NCBI GenBank assembly: GCA_963725505.1
Contig: CAVRYN010000015.1
Location: 17,191 to 81,190 of the forward strand
Origin: Udaeobacter sp963725505
GTDB lineage: Bacteria; Verrucomicrobiota; Verrucomicrobiia; Chthoniobacterales; UBA10450
Length of the DNA: 64,000 nt
Reading direction: 5' to 3'
Positions 25,616-34,126 of this stretch are shown one piece after another. Position 1 is the first letter of the stretch; the number at the start of each line of letters is the position of its first letter. The notes under the pieces were generated by a model. It did not search any database. It was given only the letters and a program-made list of their open reading frames with translations, and had not been told where the DNA came from. The position numbers and the translations under genes are program-made.

Positions 25616-27151
25616 CTACTTCAAATCGGCGAATAAAGTCGGCTGCGCTTCCTGATCGGCGAGCGCTTTGGCACGTTGCTCGCGTTTTTCCATGATGAAT
25701 TTGTCCAACGCAGGATCGACGGGCAGGGGATAATCGCCGTTAAAACAAGCCAGGCAAAAGCTGTTCAATGGCTTACCCGTCGCTCGCACCATGCCTTCCA
25801 CATCAAGATAACCGAGGCTGTCCACGCCGAGATACTTGCAGATGTCCTCCATCGACATCTGATTGGCGATCAACTTTTCAGGATCGGGAAAATCGATCCC
25901 GTAATGGCAGGCGAACCGATGCGGCGGACAGCTCACTCGTATGTGCACTTCCTTCGCGCCGGCTTCGCGCAAGTTCACTACCCGCGCGCGCGCGGTTGTG
26001 CCGCGAACGATCGAATCATCGACCACGACCACGCGTTTCCCGGCGACCATTTCCTTGATAAGATTTAGTTTTACTCGCACATCGAAATCGCGAATGAGCT
26101 GGCTCGGCTGCAAAAAAGTGCGGCCGATGTAGTGATTGCGCACGAACGCGTGCGCGTACGGAATGTTCAACTCCTGCGCGAAACCGAGCGCGGCGTAGTT
26201 GCCGGAATCCGGAACGGGAATCACGATGTCGGCTTCGACCGGAAATTTTCTCGCCAGCTCGCGCCCCATCTCGGTCCGCACTTTTCCCACATTGACGCCG
26301 CCGATGATGCTGTCGGGCCGCGCAAAATAGACGTATTCGAACATGCAGAAGGCCGGCTGCTGCGGTTGAAACGGAAACTCCGAGCGCAAGCCGTTTTCAT
26401 CGATGATTAGGACTTCGCCCGGCGCGATCTCGCGAACGAACTGCGCGTGGATGAGATCGAACGCGCACGTTTCAGAAGCGATTATGTAAGCGTCGTCCAA
26501 TTTGCCAAGGGCAAGCGGTCGCCAGCCAAACGGATCGCGCACCGCGATCAATTCGCGCTCGCTCATGATCAGCAACGAGAACGCGCCCTCGATTCTCCGC
26601 AATGCCGACAACACGCTCGCGCCGTTGTCGGCGGGGCGCGCCAGGAGGTGCAAAATGATTTCGCTATCGGCCGTGGTTTGGAAAATCGATCCCTTGCGCT
26701 CGAGCTCGTCGCGCAACAAATCGGCGTTGATCAGATTTCCGTTGTGCGCGATCGCCATTTGGCCGCGCACACAATCGACCACGAATGGTTGCGCGTTTTT
26801 AATCGTGCTCGTCCCAGTGGTCGAGTAGCGGGTGTGTCCGATCGCGCGGGTGCCTTTGAGCTTGGCCAATTCTTGCTGGCCGAACACTTGCGATACCAAG
26901 CCCATGTCTTTGTGAAACAGAAAGGTGGTGCCCGGCCCGTTGCTTGTCACAATTCCAGCGCTTTCCTGGCCGCGATGCTGTAGGGCAAACAATCCGTAGT
27001 AACTCAGCACCGCCGCGTTGGGATGGCCGAACACACCGAAAAGTCCGCACTCGTGCTGCGGCACGACGGTGGAATCCGGAGCCTCATCGATCTCGAATTT
27101 GTCCGGGGGCGTAATCACAATAGATAATCCATCAAATTGTGCCGTGTTCAA
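25616..27151 (-). CDS. purF: Amidophosphoribosyltransferase (glutamine PRPP amidotransferase)
   Basis: 511 residues. PurF makes phosphoribosylamine from PRPP and glutamine, the first step of purine synthesis. The N-terminal Ntn glutaminase domain has its nucleophile at Cys35 in 'HECGLFGVFGHP', followed by 'ALQHRGQESAGIVT' and 'GHTRYSTTGTS'. The phosphoribosyltransferase domain carries the PRPP loop 'VVVVDDSIVRGTTARARVVN'. The propeptide before Cys35 would be 34 residues, longer than the usual ten or so, so either the start is later or it is an extended leader. It lies between purL and purM on one strand; both gaps are filled by REP-like elements. Confidence 0.96.
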   Translation of the reverse strand: MNTAQFDGLSIVITPPDKFEIDEAPDSTVVPQHECGLFGVFGHPNAAVLSYYGLFALQHRGQESAGIVTSNGPGTTFLFHKDMGLVSQVFGQQELAKLKGTRAIGHTRYSTTGTSTIKNAQPFVVDCVRGQMAIAHNGNLINADLLRDELERKGSIFQTTADSEIILHLLARPADNGASVLSALRRIEGAFSLLIMSERELIAVRDPFGWRPLALGKLDDAYIIASETCAFDLIHAQFVREIAPGEVLIIDENGLRSEFPFQPQQPAFCMFEYVYFARPDSIIGGVNVGKVRTEMGRELARKFPVEADIVIPVPDSGNYAALGFAQELNIPYAHAFVRNHYIGRTFLQPSQLIRDFDVRVKLNLIKEMVAGKRVVVVDDSIVRGTTARARVVNLREAGAKEVHIRVSCPPHRFACHYGIDFPDPEKLIANQMSMEDICKYLGVDSLGYLDVEGMVRATGKPLNSFCLACFNGDYPLPVDPALDKFIMEKREQRAKALADQEAQPTLFADLK

Positions 27152-27158
27152 CCGCCAG

Positions 27159-27235
27159 TCATCCCGAGCGGAGCGCAGCGGAGTCGATTATCTCGAGATA
27201 GTGCAACGGGATTCCTCGACTTCGCTCGGAATGAC
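27159..27235. repeat. REP-like element, copy 3 (purL-purF gap)
   Basis: Ends GTCATCCCGAGCGGAGCG and CGACTTCGCTCGGAATGAC with 'ggattcctcgacttcg' inside, the same family as 21719-21824. It begins eight bases upstream of the purF start. Confidence 0.8.
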
Positions 27236-27276
27236 AGGCTTCGCTTCACAAGCTCGGAATTCTTTCCGTTTCGTCC

Positions 27277-29613
27277 TCAACCGCACGAGCGAATTGCATT
27301 CCACCAATCGTCGTAAAGATCGGTAATCTGCCAGCGAAACGTTTCATCGTTAACTCGGATACAAAGTTCTTCCGCGCTCACTTTTCCCAGCTGCTCAAAC
27401 GAAACAGCGCTCGCGCGCAAGATCGATATTGTTTTTTCCAAATCAGTTGGCGCTACGGAGATCACAATGCGCGACTGAGACTCGTTGAACAAAACTGTAG
27501 CCGCTTCGCTGTGCGAAGCGCGGTGCTGCTGTGTTTCAGACGTCTGCTCTGCGTCGCCCACAGGGCGACGGCTACAATTAATCTCTGCGCCAAAAAGTTT
27601 TTCCGGATGAAAGCAACATTCCGCCAGAGCCACGGCGAGCCCGCCTTCGGAACAATCGTGTGCGCTTTTGACTAAACCTGCGCGGATCAAATCGCGAACG
27701 GCGTTTTGAACTTTTATCTCGTGCGCAAGATCGACATGCGGCGGCGGACCAATTTTCAGGCCGTGGCAAACTTTCAGATAACGAGATCCGCCTAGCAGTT
27801 GATTCTCCGTTCGGCGGTCATAGACCGCCACTACAGTTCCGACGAGAATGATCACGTCCCCGGCTTCTTTGAACCACTGCGTGGTGATGTGTTTCTCCTC
27901 ATCAATTAATCCGACCATCCCGATGGCCGGGGTCGGATCGACAACGCCGGCTGGGCTTTCGTTATACAAAGAAACGTTTCCACCAGTGACCGGCGTGCCG
28001 AAGGCGCGGCAGGCTTCCGCGACGCCTTCCACAGCTTCGCGCAGTTGCCAGAAGTTTTCCGGTTTGTAGGGGTTGCCGAAATTCAGGCAATCCGTCACCG
28101 CCAGTGGCCTTGCGCCGGAGCAGGTGAGATTGCGCGCGGCTTCGACGACGGCGATTTTCCCGCCCTCGCGCGGATCGAGTGCGCAATAGAGAGAATTGCA
28201 ATCGGTCGTCGCGGCCAGAATTTTGTTTGCGTAGCGAACGAAGAACACGGCGGCGTCCGATCCCGGCTTGACGAGCGTGCCGGTGCGCACGGTGTGATCG
28301 TACTGGCGATAGACCCAGTTTTTTGACGCGATCGTCGGATCCCGCAGCAGTTGGCGCAGCGCTTCGTGATTGTCGATCTTTTGTAGCCGTTGCTCTGTGA
28401 GCAACGACGCGGCTACAGGCTTTGCTTGACGCGAATACAGTGGTGCTTCTTGGGCGAGAGGTTTCGCTGGGATTTCAGCGGCGATCGCGCCGTTATTCCG
28501 CACGCGCATCATGCCGTCGTCCGTCACGTGTCCGATTTCTGCGCATGGCACATCCCATTTTTCGAAAATTTCGCGGACGAGATCTTCTTTTCCCTGCTTG
28601 GCGATGATCAACATCCGTTCCTGCGATTCGCTCAACATAATTTCATACGGCGTCATTCCCGGCTCGCGCTTTGGAACTTTCGCCAGGTCAATTTCGATTC
28701 CGCTTCCGGCGCGGCTGGCCGTTTCGCAAGTGGAACAAGTCAGGCCGGCTGCGCCCATATCTTGAATTCCTGCCACTGCATCACGAGCCAGCAGTTCGAG
28801 ACACGCTTCGAGCAATAACTTTTCCTTGAACGGATCGCCCACCTGCACGGCCGGACGATCCTCGCGGGATTGCTCGGTTAACTCGCGCGAAGCAAAAGCT
28901 GCGCCCGCGAGACCATCGCGACCCGTTTCGGCGCCGACGTAAAAAACAGGATTGCCAGCGCCTTCTGCGGTGCCGCGCGCGAGTTGTTCGTGACGCAACA
29001 CGCCGAGGCAAAAAACATTTATCAGGGGATTTCCCTCGAAACTTTCATCAAAATAAATTTCGCCGCCGATTGTTGGGATGCCCACGCAATTTCCGTAATG
29101 CGCGATGCCGGAGACGACGCCGGTGAAGAGCCGGCGGTTCTCCGCCAATTTCGGATTTCGAATTTCGGATTTCGAATTGTTGTCTGTGATTGGCCCAAAG
29201 TGGAGCGAGTTGAGGCAAAATTCCGGACGCGCGCCCATGGTGAAAATGTCGCGAATGATTCCGCCTACTCCGGTGGCCGCACCCTGGAATGGCTCAATCG
29301 CGCTGGGATGATTGTGGCTCTCCATCTTGAACGCGATCGCCCAGCCATCGCCAATATCCACCACACCCGCATTTTCTTCGCCGGCCTTGACCAGAATGTT
29401 TGGCCCTGCGGTGGGAAACTTCTTCAGCTCTTTCTTCGAATTTTTGTACGAGCAATGCTCGCTCCACATGACTGAGAAAATTCCCAGCTCGGTAAAGTTC
29501 GGTTTGCGACCGAGGATTTTTTTGATCCGCTCGAACTCTTCTGAAGTCAGACCGTGCCGCTTGACGAGTTCGGGTGTAACAACTGGATCAGCAGTCAGCG
29601 TTTTGCGGCTCAT
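27277..29613 (-). CDS. purL: Phosphoribosylformylglycinamidine synthase II with four repeat-derived insertions
   Basis: 778 residues; family members of the small PurL type (working with PurQ and PurS, not seen here) are usually about 715-745. PurL converts FGAR to FGAM using ATP and ammonia. Seen: 'ELGIFSVMWSEHCSYKNSKK', 'MESHNHPSAIEPFQGAATGV', 'HYGNCVGIPTIGGEI', 'GIQDMGAAGLTCSTCE' and 'VTDCLNFGNPYKPE', with ammonia and nucleotide regions intact. Four segments break the family alignment and are translations of dispersed repeats: about residues 145-156 ('NNSKSEIRNPKL'), 399-411, 593-601 ('AVYDRRTEN') and 679-706. All keep the frame. They fall where family members have loops, so the enzyme may remain active. 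First gene of purL-purF-purM. Confidence 0.95.
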   Translation of the reverse strand: MSRKTLTADPVVTPELVKRHGLTSEEFERIKKILGRKPNFTELGIFSVMWSEHCSYKNSKKELKKFPTAGPNILVKAGEENAGVVDIGDGWAIAFKMESHNHPSAIEPFQGAATGVGGIIRDIFTMGARPEFCLNSLHFGPITDNNSKSEIRNPKLAENRRLFTGVVSGIAHYGNCVGIPTIGGEIYFDESFEGNPLINVFCLGVLRHEQLARGTAEGAGNPVFYVGAETGRDGLAGAAFASRELTEQSREDRPAVQVGDPFKEKLLLEACLELLARDAVAGIQDMGAAGLTCSTCETASRAGSGIEIDLAKVPKREPGMTPYEIMLSESQERMLIIAKQGKEDLVREIFEKWDVPCAEIGHVTDDGMMRVRNNGAIAAEIPAKPLAQEAPLYSRQAKPVAASLLTEQRLQKIDNHEALRQLLRDPTIASKNWVYRQYDHTVRTGTLVKPGSDAAVFFVRYANKILAATTDCNSLYCALDPREGGKIAVVEAARNLTCSGARPLAVTDCLNFGNPYKPENFWQLREAVEGVAEACRAFGTPVTGGNVSLYNESPAGVVDPTPAIGMVGLIDEEKHITTQWFKEAGDVIILVGTVVAVYDRRTENQLLGGSRYLKVCHGLKIGPPPHVDLAHEIKVQNAVRDLIRAGLVKSAHDCSEGGLAVALAECCFHPEKLFGAEINCSRRPVGDAEQTSETQQHRASHSEAATVLFNESQSRIVISVAPTDLEKTISILRASAVSFEQLGKVSAEELCIRVNDETFRWQITDLYDDWWNAIRSCG
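27496..27577. repeat. In-frame palindromic repeat insertion in purL (about 82 bp)
   Basis: Two hairpins back to back, TGTAGCCGC.TTCGC-TGT-GCGAAG and GTCGCCCACAGGGCGAC, enclosed by TGTAGCCG and CGGCTACA ends. They encode about 27 residues ('SRRPVGDAEQTSETQQHRAS' onward) just before the conserved 'LFNESQSRIVIS' segment. Confidence 0.8.
27812..27836. repeat. In-frame palindromic repeat insertion in purL (CGGCGGTCATAGACCGCC + ACTACAG)
   Basis: GGCGGTC-ATA-GACCGCC hairpin with a CTACAG tail. The same hairpin occurs outside genes at 33023-33049. It encodes about 'VAVYDRRTE' between 'GDVIILVG' and 'LGGSRYLK'. Confidence 0.75.
28381..28418. repeat. In-frame palindromic repeat insertion in purL (TTGTAGCCGTTGCTC...)
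   Basis: TGTAGCCG and CGGCTACA ends enclose TTGCTC-TGT-GAGCAA. It encodes about 'VAASLLTEQRLQ' in the linker before the second half of PurL. Confidence 0.75.
29145..29180. repeat. In-frame AATTTCGGATTTCG direct-repeat insertion in purL
   Basis: Two copies of a 14-base unit aatttcggatttcg in tandem, a pattern also found in gaps near 43700, 48590, 50600 and 53590. It encodes 'NSKSEIRNPKL' between 'HFGPITD' and 'NRRLFTGVVSG'. Confidence 0.75.
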
Positions 29614-29708
29614 CGGTATCTTACGTTAATGAATTCGCCACGCACGCTCAATGACACAAATAGCAAATAATTCGAATACCGCGCTGATGGATCAGTCAAA
29701 ACATTCGA

Positions 29709-29725
29709 CGGACGTTAAGCGTCCG
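29709..29725. promoter_or_regulatory. Small hairpin upstream of the exported-paralogue cluster
   Basis: CGGACG-TTAAG-CGTCCG lies 60 bases before the first small exported gene, in a 171-bp gap between divergent genes. It could be a regulatory site or 5' leader structure; nothing more specific can be said. Confidence 0.25.
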
Positions 29726-29784
29726 TTCAACCTATGAGCCACGAACTTGTGGGGTAAAACTAACCATAAACAGGAGGGAAAAGA

Positions 29785-30141
29785 GTGAAGAGAACAATCA
29801 TTAGTTTGGTCTGTGCGTTGTTTGCGCCGTTAGCTTTTGCGCAAACGAGCACGACCACGACCGAGGAAACAACAACAAGCACAAAACCAGCGACGACGAG
29901 TGAAACGACTACAAGCACAACTTACGCCACCGGCGCGGTAACTACGTATGAGCCGGGCAAGACCATTGTGGTCAAGAGCGAGCAGGGACCTGTTAGCTTC
30001 GCGCTAGGCACAGCCGCGCGAATTGTTGACGGCGCCGGCAAAGTGGTAACCGCCCCGCTACGACCTGGTCAAAAGGTACGTGTTTATTACACGGGCCCGA
30101 CTGAAAGTCGTACGGTTGAGCGAGTGATCGTCGAGGATTAA
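29785..30141 (+). CDS. Small exported protein, paralogue 1 of 3
   Basis: 118 residues from GTG 29785, with a strong GGAGGG (29773-29778) six bases upstream. Signal peptide 'RTIISLVCALFAPLAFAQ'. The mature N-terminus is a Thr/Ser/Glu-rich flexible stretch (residues 20-50), then a compact domain of about 65 residues: 'VTTYEPGKTIVVKSEQGPVS', 'ALGTAARIVDGAGKVVTAPL' and 'PGQKVRVYYTGPTESRTVER', likely a small beta-barrel. Related to the next two genes, most closely the second. The product should be periplasmic or secreted. Function unknown; no homologous characterised family comes to mind. Confidence 0.8.
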   Translation: MKRTIISLVCALFAPLAFAQTSTTTTEETTTSTKPATTSETTTSTTYATGAVTTYEPGKTIVVKSEQGPVSFALGTAARIVDGAGKVVTAPLRPGQKVRVYYTGPTESRTVERVIVED

Positions 30142-30166
30142 AGGAGAAATCAGTTCGCAAATATAA

Positions 30167-30200
30167 AGTCGCAGGGTTCCTGTGAATCCTGCGACTTTTT
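30167..30200 (+). terminator. Rho-independent terminator after paralogue 1
   Basis: AGTCGCAGGGTTC-ctgt-GAATCCTGCGACT: 13-bp stem with one G-T pair, followed by TTTTT. Almost the same hairpin recurs at 30654. Confidence 0.85.
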
Positions 30201-30281
30201 GCTGCAGGGTACTCGAGGCATCCGAAAGAAGCGTGCGTCCCGAAACAACTACGGAAAGTCAATTCAACGAAAGGGCACCGT

Positions 30282-30629
30282 ATGAGACGAATAATTATTA
30301 TTCTTGTTTGTTCCATGATTGCGCCTTTGGCGTTTGCACAAACAAAGAAGACGAAGGTTCAACAAACAACCGCGATACAACCGGCAGCGACCACGGAGAC
30401 TGCCACAAGTTCTACTGCTGGGACGGTGAGGAAATATGAGCCTGGCAGGACAATGATGATCGACAGTACCCAGGGATCGCTCAGCTTCGCGCTCGGCGCG
30501 GACGCGCGAATCGTGAATAACGCTGGTAATGTGGTTACGTCGCCGCTCAAGCCGGGCGAACGCGTGCGCGTTTACTACACTGGCAGCAACGAAAAGCGGA
30601 TGGTTGAGCGCGTGGTTGTTGAGGATTAA
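30282..30629 (+). CDS. Small exported protein, paralogue 2 of 3
   Basis: 115 residues. Signal peptide 'RRIIIILVCSMIAPLAFAQT', Thr/Ala-rich linker, then the same domain as paralogue 1: 'VRKYEPGRTMMIDSTQGSLS', 'ALGADARIVNNAGNVVTSPL' and 'PGERVRVYYTGSNEKRMVER', ending in the shared VxVED. Ribosome site GAAAGGG about ten bases upstream. The gap before it, with terminator and an aggcatccgaa motif, is also duplicated before paralogue 3, so the duplication unit was gene plus leader. Function unknown. Confidence 0.8.
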   Translation: MRRIIIILVCSMIAPLAFAQTKKTKVQQTTAIQPAATTETATSSTAGTVRKYEPGRTMMIDSTQGSLSFALGADARIVNNAGNVVTSPLKPGERVRVYYTGSNEKRMVERVVVED

Positions 30630-30653
30630 GCGAAAATCAGTTCGCAAACGCAG

Positions 30654-30687
30654 AGTCGCAGAGTTCTTGTGAATTCTGCGACTTTTT
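30654..30687 (+). terminator. Rho-independent terminator after paralogue 2
   Basis: AGTCGCAGAGTTC-ttgt-GAATTCTGCGACT with one mismatch, then TTTTT; a diverged copy of the hairpin at 30167. Confidence 0.85.
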
Positions 30688-30766
30688 GCGGTAGGGCAGA
30701 TGGAGGCATCCGAATGAAGTGCGCGCCGCGAAAAAGCTACGGAAGTCAATTGAATGAAAGGAACTT

Positions 30767-31147
30767 ATGAAACGAATCATTATTGGTTTTGTTTGCGCGA
30801 TGATCGCGCCCCTGGCGTTCGCGCAAACTGTAGCAAAGACCTCAGGCGTTGAACACACGGGTCAGATCCAGAAAGCGCCTACGCAGATCACCAGCGGTGC
30901 GGTTAAAATCGGGACGGTGACCGCGTTCAATCCGGGTCAAAGACCCATCGAGCCTGCTTCGCCAATCGTTGTGCAATCCTCACCGGACACCAAACCGGTG
31001 TCCTATATGCTCGGTAAGAAGGTCCGCTTTGTCGATAAAGATGGCCGAGCAGTTGACCCGCACATGGTTCGGCCGGGCACTCGCGTGCAACTTGGTTTTG
31101 ACCGCAGAGGCAGGGTCGCTCGCGTGACCGTAGTTGAGAAAGAATAA
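30767..31147 (+). CDS. Small exported protein, paralogue 3 of 3 (diverged)
   Basis: 126 residues. The signal peptide 'KRIIIGFVCAMIAPLAFAQT' is nearly the same as in the other two. The linker is longer and less Thr-rich, and the domain is diverged: 'IVVQSSPDTKPVSYMLGKKV' then 'RPGTRVQLGFDRRGRVARVT'. Ribosome site AAAGGA ten bases before ATG. No terminator hairpin of the 30167 type follows. It may have taken a related but separate role. Function unknown. Confidence 0.78.
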   Translation: MKRIIIGFVCAMIAPLAFAQTVAKTSGVEHTGQIQKAPTQITSGAVKIGTVTAFNPGQRPIEPASPIVVQSSPDTKPVSYMLGKKVRFVDKDGRAVDPHMVRPGTRVQLGFDRRGRVARVTVVEKE

Positions 31148-31194
31148 GCGAGCCTGATTCGCTACAGCTTGAAGCCGCAGCGCATTCCCTTGCG

Positions 31195-32679
31195 GTGGGG
31201 AAGGGGAGCGACGCGCCCTCTCCAACATTTGCGTTTCACGGCCAAATCGCAGAACGTTTCGGTGTGGCTTTCGACTTAAAGGAAATTATCGCTTCGCGGC
31301 TCGGTGAAAATTATCACCTGCACGACCGGCACATAAACCGCACGCTCGTGGCAGCGCAGCGCGTCATCGGTTTCGACAAAGTCTATGCGCGCGCGGAGGG
31401 CGCGTATCTCTACGACATGGATAACCAGCCGTATCTGGATTTTTTGAGCGGCTATAGCGTTTTCAACATCGGTCGCAATCATCCGCTGGTGAAACAAGCG
31501 ATTCGCGACGTGCTCGATCTCGATCTGCCAAACATGGTGCAGATGGATTGCTCGCTTCTGAGCGGATTGCTGGCGGAGGCTCTTGTGAAACGGACGCCGC
31601 CGCATCTAAATGCCGTTTTCTTTTGCAATTCGGGCACCGAGGCAATGGAAGGCGCGCTGAAATTTGCGCGCGCTGCGACGGGACGTAAGCGCGTTGTGTC
31701 GCTGGCGAGCGCATTTCACGGCCTAACAATAGGGTCATTGTCGCTGATGGGCTGCGAAAGTTTCACCGAAGGTTTCGGCCCGTTGATGGAAGGGTTCGAC
31801 ACACGCGTCCCGCTCGACGACATCGCCGAGTTGGATCGGCAATTGCGCGCGAGCGATGTGGCGGCGTTCGTAATTGAAACCGTTCAAGGCAAAGGCTGCC
31901 AAACGCCGAAATCCGATTTTTTTATTCGTGCCCAGGAACTTTGTCGCAAATACGGAACGCTGCTGATCTCGGATGAAGTCCAGACCGGCCTCGGTCGAAC
32001 GGGCAAGATGTTCGGGTTCCAACATTGGAATCTGGAGCCGGACATCATCACGCTCGCGAAAACTTTAAGCGGCGGTTATGTGCCGTGCGGCGCGATCGTG
32101 ACGCGACGCGATATTTACCAGAAAACGTTTTCGCGCATGGACCGTTGCGTTGTGCATTCGACAACCTTTGGACGCAACAACCTAGCGATGGCGTGCGGAT
32201 TAGCCGCGCTGGAAATTATCGATCAGGAAAATCTAGTCGAGAACGCGGCGAAAATGGGCGCATTGCTCATGGAAAAAGTCGATGCGCTGCGGGCCAAACA
32301 TTCGTTCATCAAAGAAGTTCGCGGCAAAGGCTTGATGATCGGGATCGAGTTTCACGAGCCGAGCGAGTTCAAGCTCAAGATGGCGTGGAAACTTCTGCAC
32401 AAGATCGACAAGGTGCTGTTCGCGCAGATGATCGTGACCCAAATGTTGAGTAAGCATCGCATCCTCACGCAGGTGGCCGGTCACGCGATGGACGTTATGA
32501 AAATTCTCCCGACGCTGATCATCGGCGAAAAAGAAATCGATATGTTCGTGAACGCACTGGATGACGTGCTCACTGAATGCCGCAAATTTCCCGGGCCAAT
32601 GTGGGAGCTGGGAAATAATTTCGTTAAAGCAGCGGTCGGGTCGCGCAAATCACCCCAGCCGAAACCGGTTTCGGCGTAG
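31195..32679 (+). CDS. Class III PLP-dependent aminotransferase
   Basis: 494 residues from GTG 31195 (start uncertain). Class III (ornithine/acetylornithine aminotransferase-like) fold: 'YLDFLSGYSVFNIGRNHP' near the N-terminus, 'FFCNSGTEAMEGALKFARAA', 'AFVIETVQGKG', 'LLISDEVQTGLGRTGKMFGF' with the PLP Asp, and Lys289 in 'TLAKTLSGGYVPCGA' as the Schiff-base lysine. The N-terminal extension 'ENYHLHDRHINRTLVAAQRV' and the long C-terminus set it apart from plain ArgD; some hopanoid- or lipid-linked aminotransferases share this layout. Substrate not determinable from sequence. No pathway genes are next to it. Confidence 0.88.
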   Translation: MGKGSDAPSPTFAFHGQIAERFGVAFDLKEIIASRLGENYHLHDRHINRTLVAAQRVIGFDKVYARAEGAYLYDMDNQPYLDFLSGYSVFNIGRNHPLVKQAIRDVLDLDLPNMVQMDCSLLSGLLAEALVKRTPPHLNAVFFCNSGTEAMEGALKFARAATGRKRVVSLASAFHGLTIGSLSLMGCESFTEGFGPLMEGFDTRVPLDDIAELDRQLRASDVAAFVIETVQGKGCQTPKSDFFIRAQELCRKYGTLLISDEVQTGLGRTGKMFGFQHWNLEPDIITLAKTLSGGYVPCGAIVTRRDIYQKTFSRMDRCVVHSTTFGRNNLAMACGLAALEIIDQENLVENAAKMGALLMEKVDALRAKHSFIKEVRGKGLMIGIEFHEPSEFKLKMAWKLLHKIDKVLFAQMIVTQMLSKHRILTQVAGHAMDVMKILPTLIIGEKEIDMFVNALDDVLTECRKFPGPMWELGNNFVKAAVGSRKSPQPKPVSA

Positions 32680-32688
32680 ATTTTTGTA

Positions 32689-33018
32689 GTGCTCGCTAAG
32701 TCCAAGAAGCGAATTCCGCTCATTCTGATCGCGGCGCTGGTCATGCTGACGATTGTGCTTCTTCTCACCGGACGGCCTCGTGAGATTTACATGCGACAGC
32801 GTGCTGCACGGCTTGTATTGCAAATCGAGCACTACCACTTAGCACATGGCAAGTATCCCGTTTCGCTCGCCGACCTTGGGATTCGCGAGGTGAATGATCC
32901 AATTTACTATGAGCGCGATTTCGAGTCGCCGTCAGTTTATTACGTTTGGTTTGGTACCGGCGTCGGCACAGTGTCGCAATACGATTCTAAAACGCGCACG
33001 TGGGACGGACCGCGATAG
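32689..33018 (+). CDS. Small membrane-anchored pseudopilin-like protein
   Basis: 109 residues from GTG 32689, ten bases after the aminotransferase stop. One N-terminal membrane helix (about residues 9-27, 'IPLILIAALVMLTIVLLLTG') is followed by an amphipathic helix and 'YHLAHGKYPVSLADLGI', a segment like the alpha-helix to loop start of GspG/type IV pilin globular domains. There is no prepilin peptidase motif (no GFTLxE), so it is not a processed pilin. Function unknown; possibly a stray pilin-fold protein. Confidence 0.6.
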   Translation: MLAKSKKRIPLILIAALVMLTIVLLLTGRPREIYMRQRAARLVLQIEHYHLAHGKYPVSLADLGIREVNDPIYYERDFESPSVYYVWFGTGVGTVSQYDSKTRTWDGPR

Positions 33019-33022
33019 TAGT

Positions 33023-33049
33023 GCGACGGTCATAGACCGCCGCTACAGA
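33023..33049. repeat. Palindromic repeat GCGACGGTCATAGACCGCCGCTACAG
   Basis: Same hairpin as the purL insertion at 27812-27836, here in a gap, showing that the purL segment is a mobile or copied repeat rather than native coding sequence. Confidence 0.65.
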
Positions 33050-33136
33050 TTTGTCGTTGTCGATATCTTGATCGAGGCGTACGTTAGAGCAGGCAATTGA
33101 ACACGCTTCTGCGTTCAACCAGATGGAGGATCTATT

Positions 33137-34126
33137 ATGAACACTGCTGTCGCTGAAGAGAAGAAGACGAAACTGAATCAACTGGAGCAGCTGAAGAAGT
33201 TCACAAAAGTCGTGGCCGATACGGCCGACTTTGAATCGATTAAGGAATTCAAGCCGCAGGACGCGACGACGAACCCGAGCCTGGTTTATGCCGCCACTCA
33301 AAAGCAGCAATACGGGCATTTGGTCGAGGAAGTTTTAAAAGATCGAAAGAACTCTGGATTAAGCGGTCACGAACAGATCGAAGACATTTGCGATCATCTG
33401 CTCGTTCAATTCGGCACCGACATTCTAGAGATTGTGCCGGGAAGGGTTTCGACTGAGACGGATGCGCGTTTGTCCTACGATGTCGAAGGCTCGATCAAGA
33501 AGGCGAGGCGACTGATCCAACTTTACGAGGAGCGCAAAATTGCGCGCGAACGTGTGTTGATTAAAATCGCGTCAACCTGGGAAGGACTTCTTGCGGCCGA
33601 GCAACTGCAAAAGGAAGGGATCCGCTGCAACCTGACGCTGCTGTTTTCATTGGTGCAGGCGGTGCGCGCGGCCGAAGCGAAAGTGCAGCTAATCTCTCCG
33701 TTCGTCGGGCGGATTTACGATTGGTACAAGAAGGAGATGAAACGCGATTACACCGGCCCGGAAGATCCAGGAGTCCAGTCGGTTACTGAGATTTATACGT
33801 ATTATAAGAAGTTCAACTTCCCGACCGAAGTCATGGGTGCGAGCTTCCGAAACACCGGTCAAATCCGCGAACTGGCGGGGTGCGATTGCCTGACGATCAG
33901 CCCCGAACTGATGAAAGAGCTTTCCGACTCGACCGAGCCGCTCGAACGCAAGCTTGATCCCGAAAAAGTGAAATCCGCGAAGATCGACAAGCTCGAATTG
34001 GACGAAAAGAAATTCCGCTGGCTGCTAAACGAGAATGCGATGGCGTACGAAAAAACTGGTGAAGGCATTCGCAAATTCGCGACTGACGTGGTGAAGCTGG
34101 AAAAGTTCGTCGCGAGCAAAATCTGA
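33137..34126 (+). CDS. tal: Transaldolase
   Basis: 329 residues, TalA/TalB-type length. Transfers a dihydroxyacetone unit between sugar phosphates in the non-oxidative pentose phosphate pathway. Seen: 'FKPQDATTNPSLVYAATQ' (the DATTNPS motif), 'PGRVSTETDARLSYD', Lys143 in 'VLIKIASTWEG' as the Schiff-base lysine, 'CNLTLLFSLVQAVRAAEA', 'ISPFVGRIYDWYKK' and 'MGASFRNTGQI'. GGAGG lies about eight bases before ATG. Preceded and followed by repeat-filled gaps, so probably monocistronic. Confidence 0.96.
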   Translation: MNTAVAEEKKTKLNQLEQLKKFTKVVADTADFESIKEFKPQDATTNPSLVYAATQKQQYGHLVEEVLKDRKNSGLSGHEQIEDICDHLLVQFGTDILEIVPGRVSTETDARLSYDVEGSIKKARRLIQLYEERKIARERVLIKIASTWEGLLAAEQLQKEGIRCNLTLLFSLVQAVRAAEAKVQLISPFVGRIYDWYKKEMKRDYTGPEDPGVQSVTEIYTYYKKFNFPTEVMGASFRNTGQIRELAGCDCLTISPELMKELSDSTEPLERKLDPEKVKSAKIDKLELDEKKFRWLLNENAMAYEKTGEGIRKFATDVVKLEKFVASKI

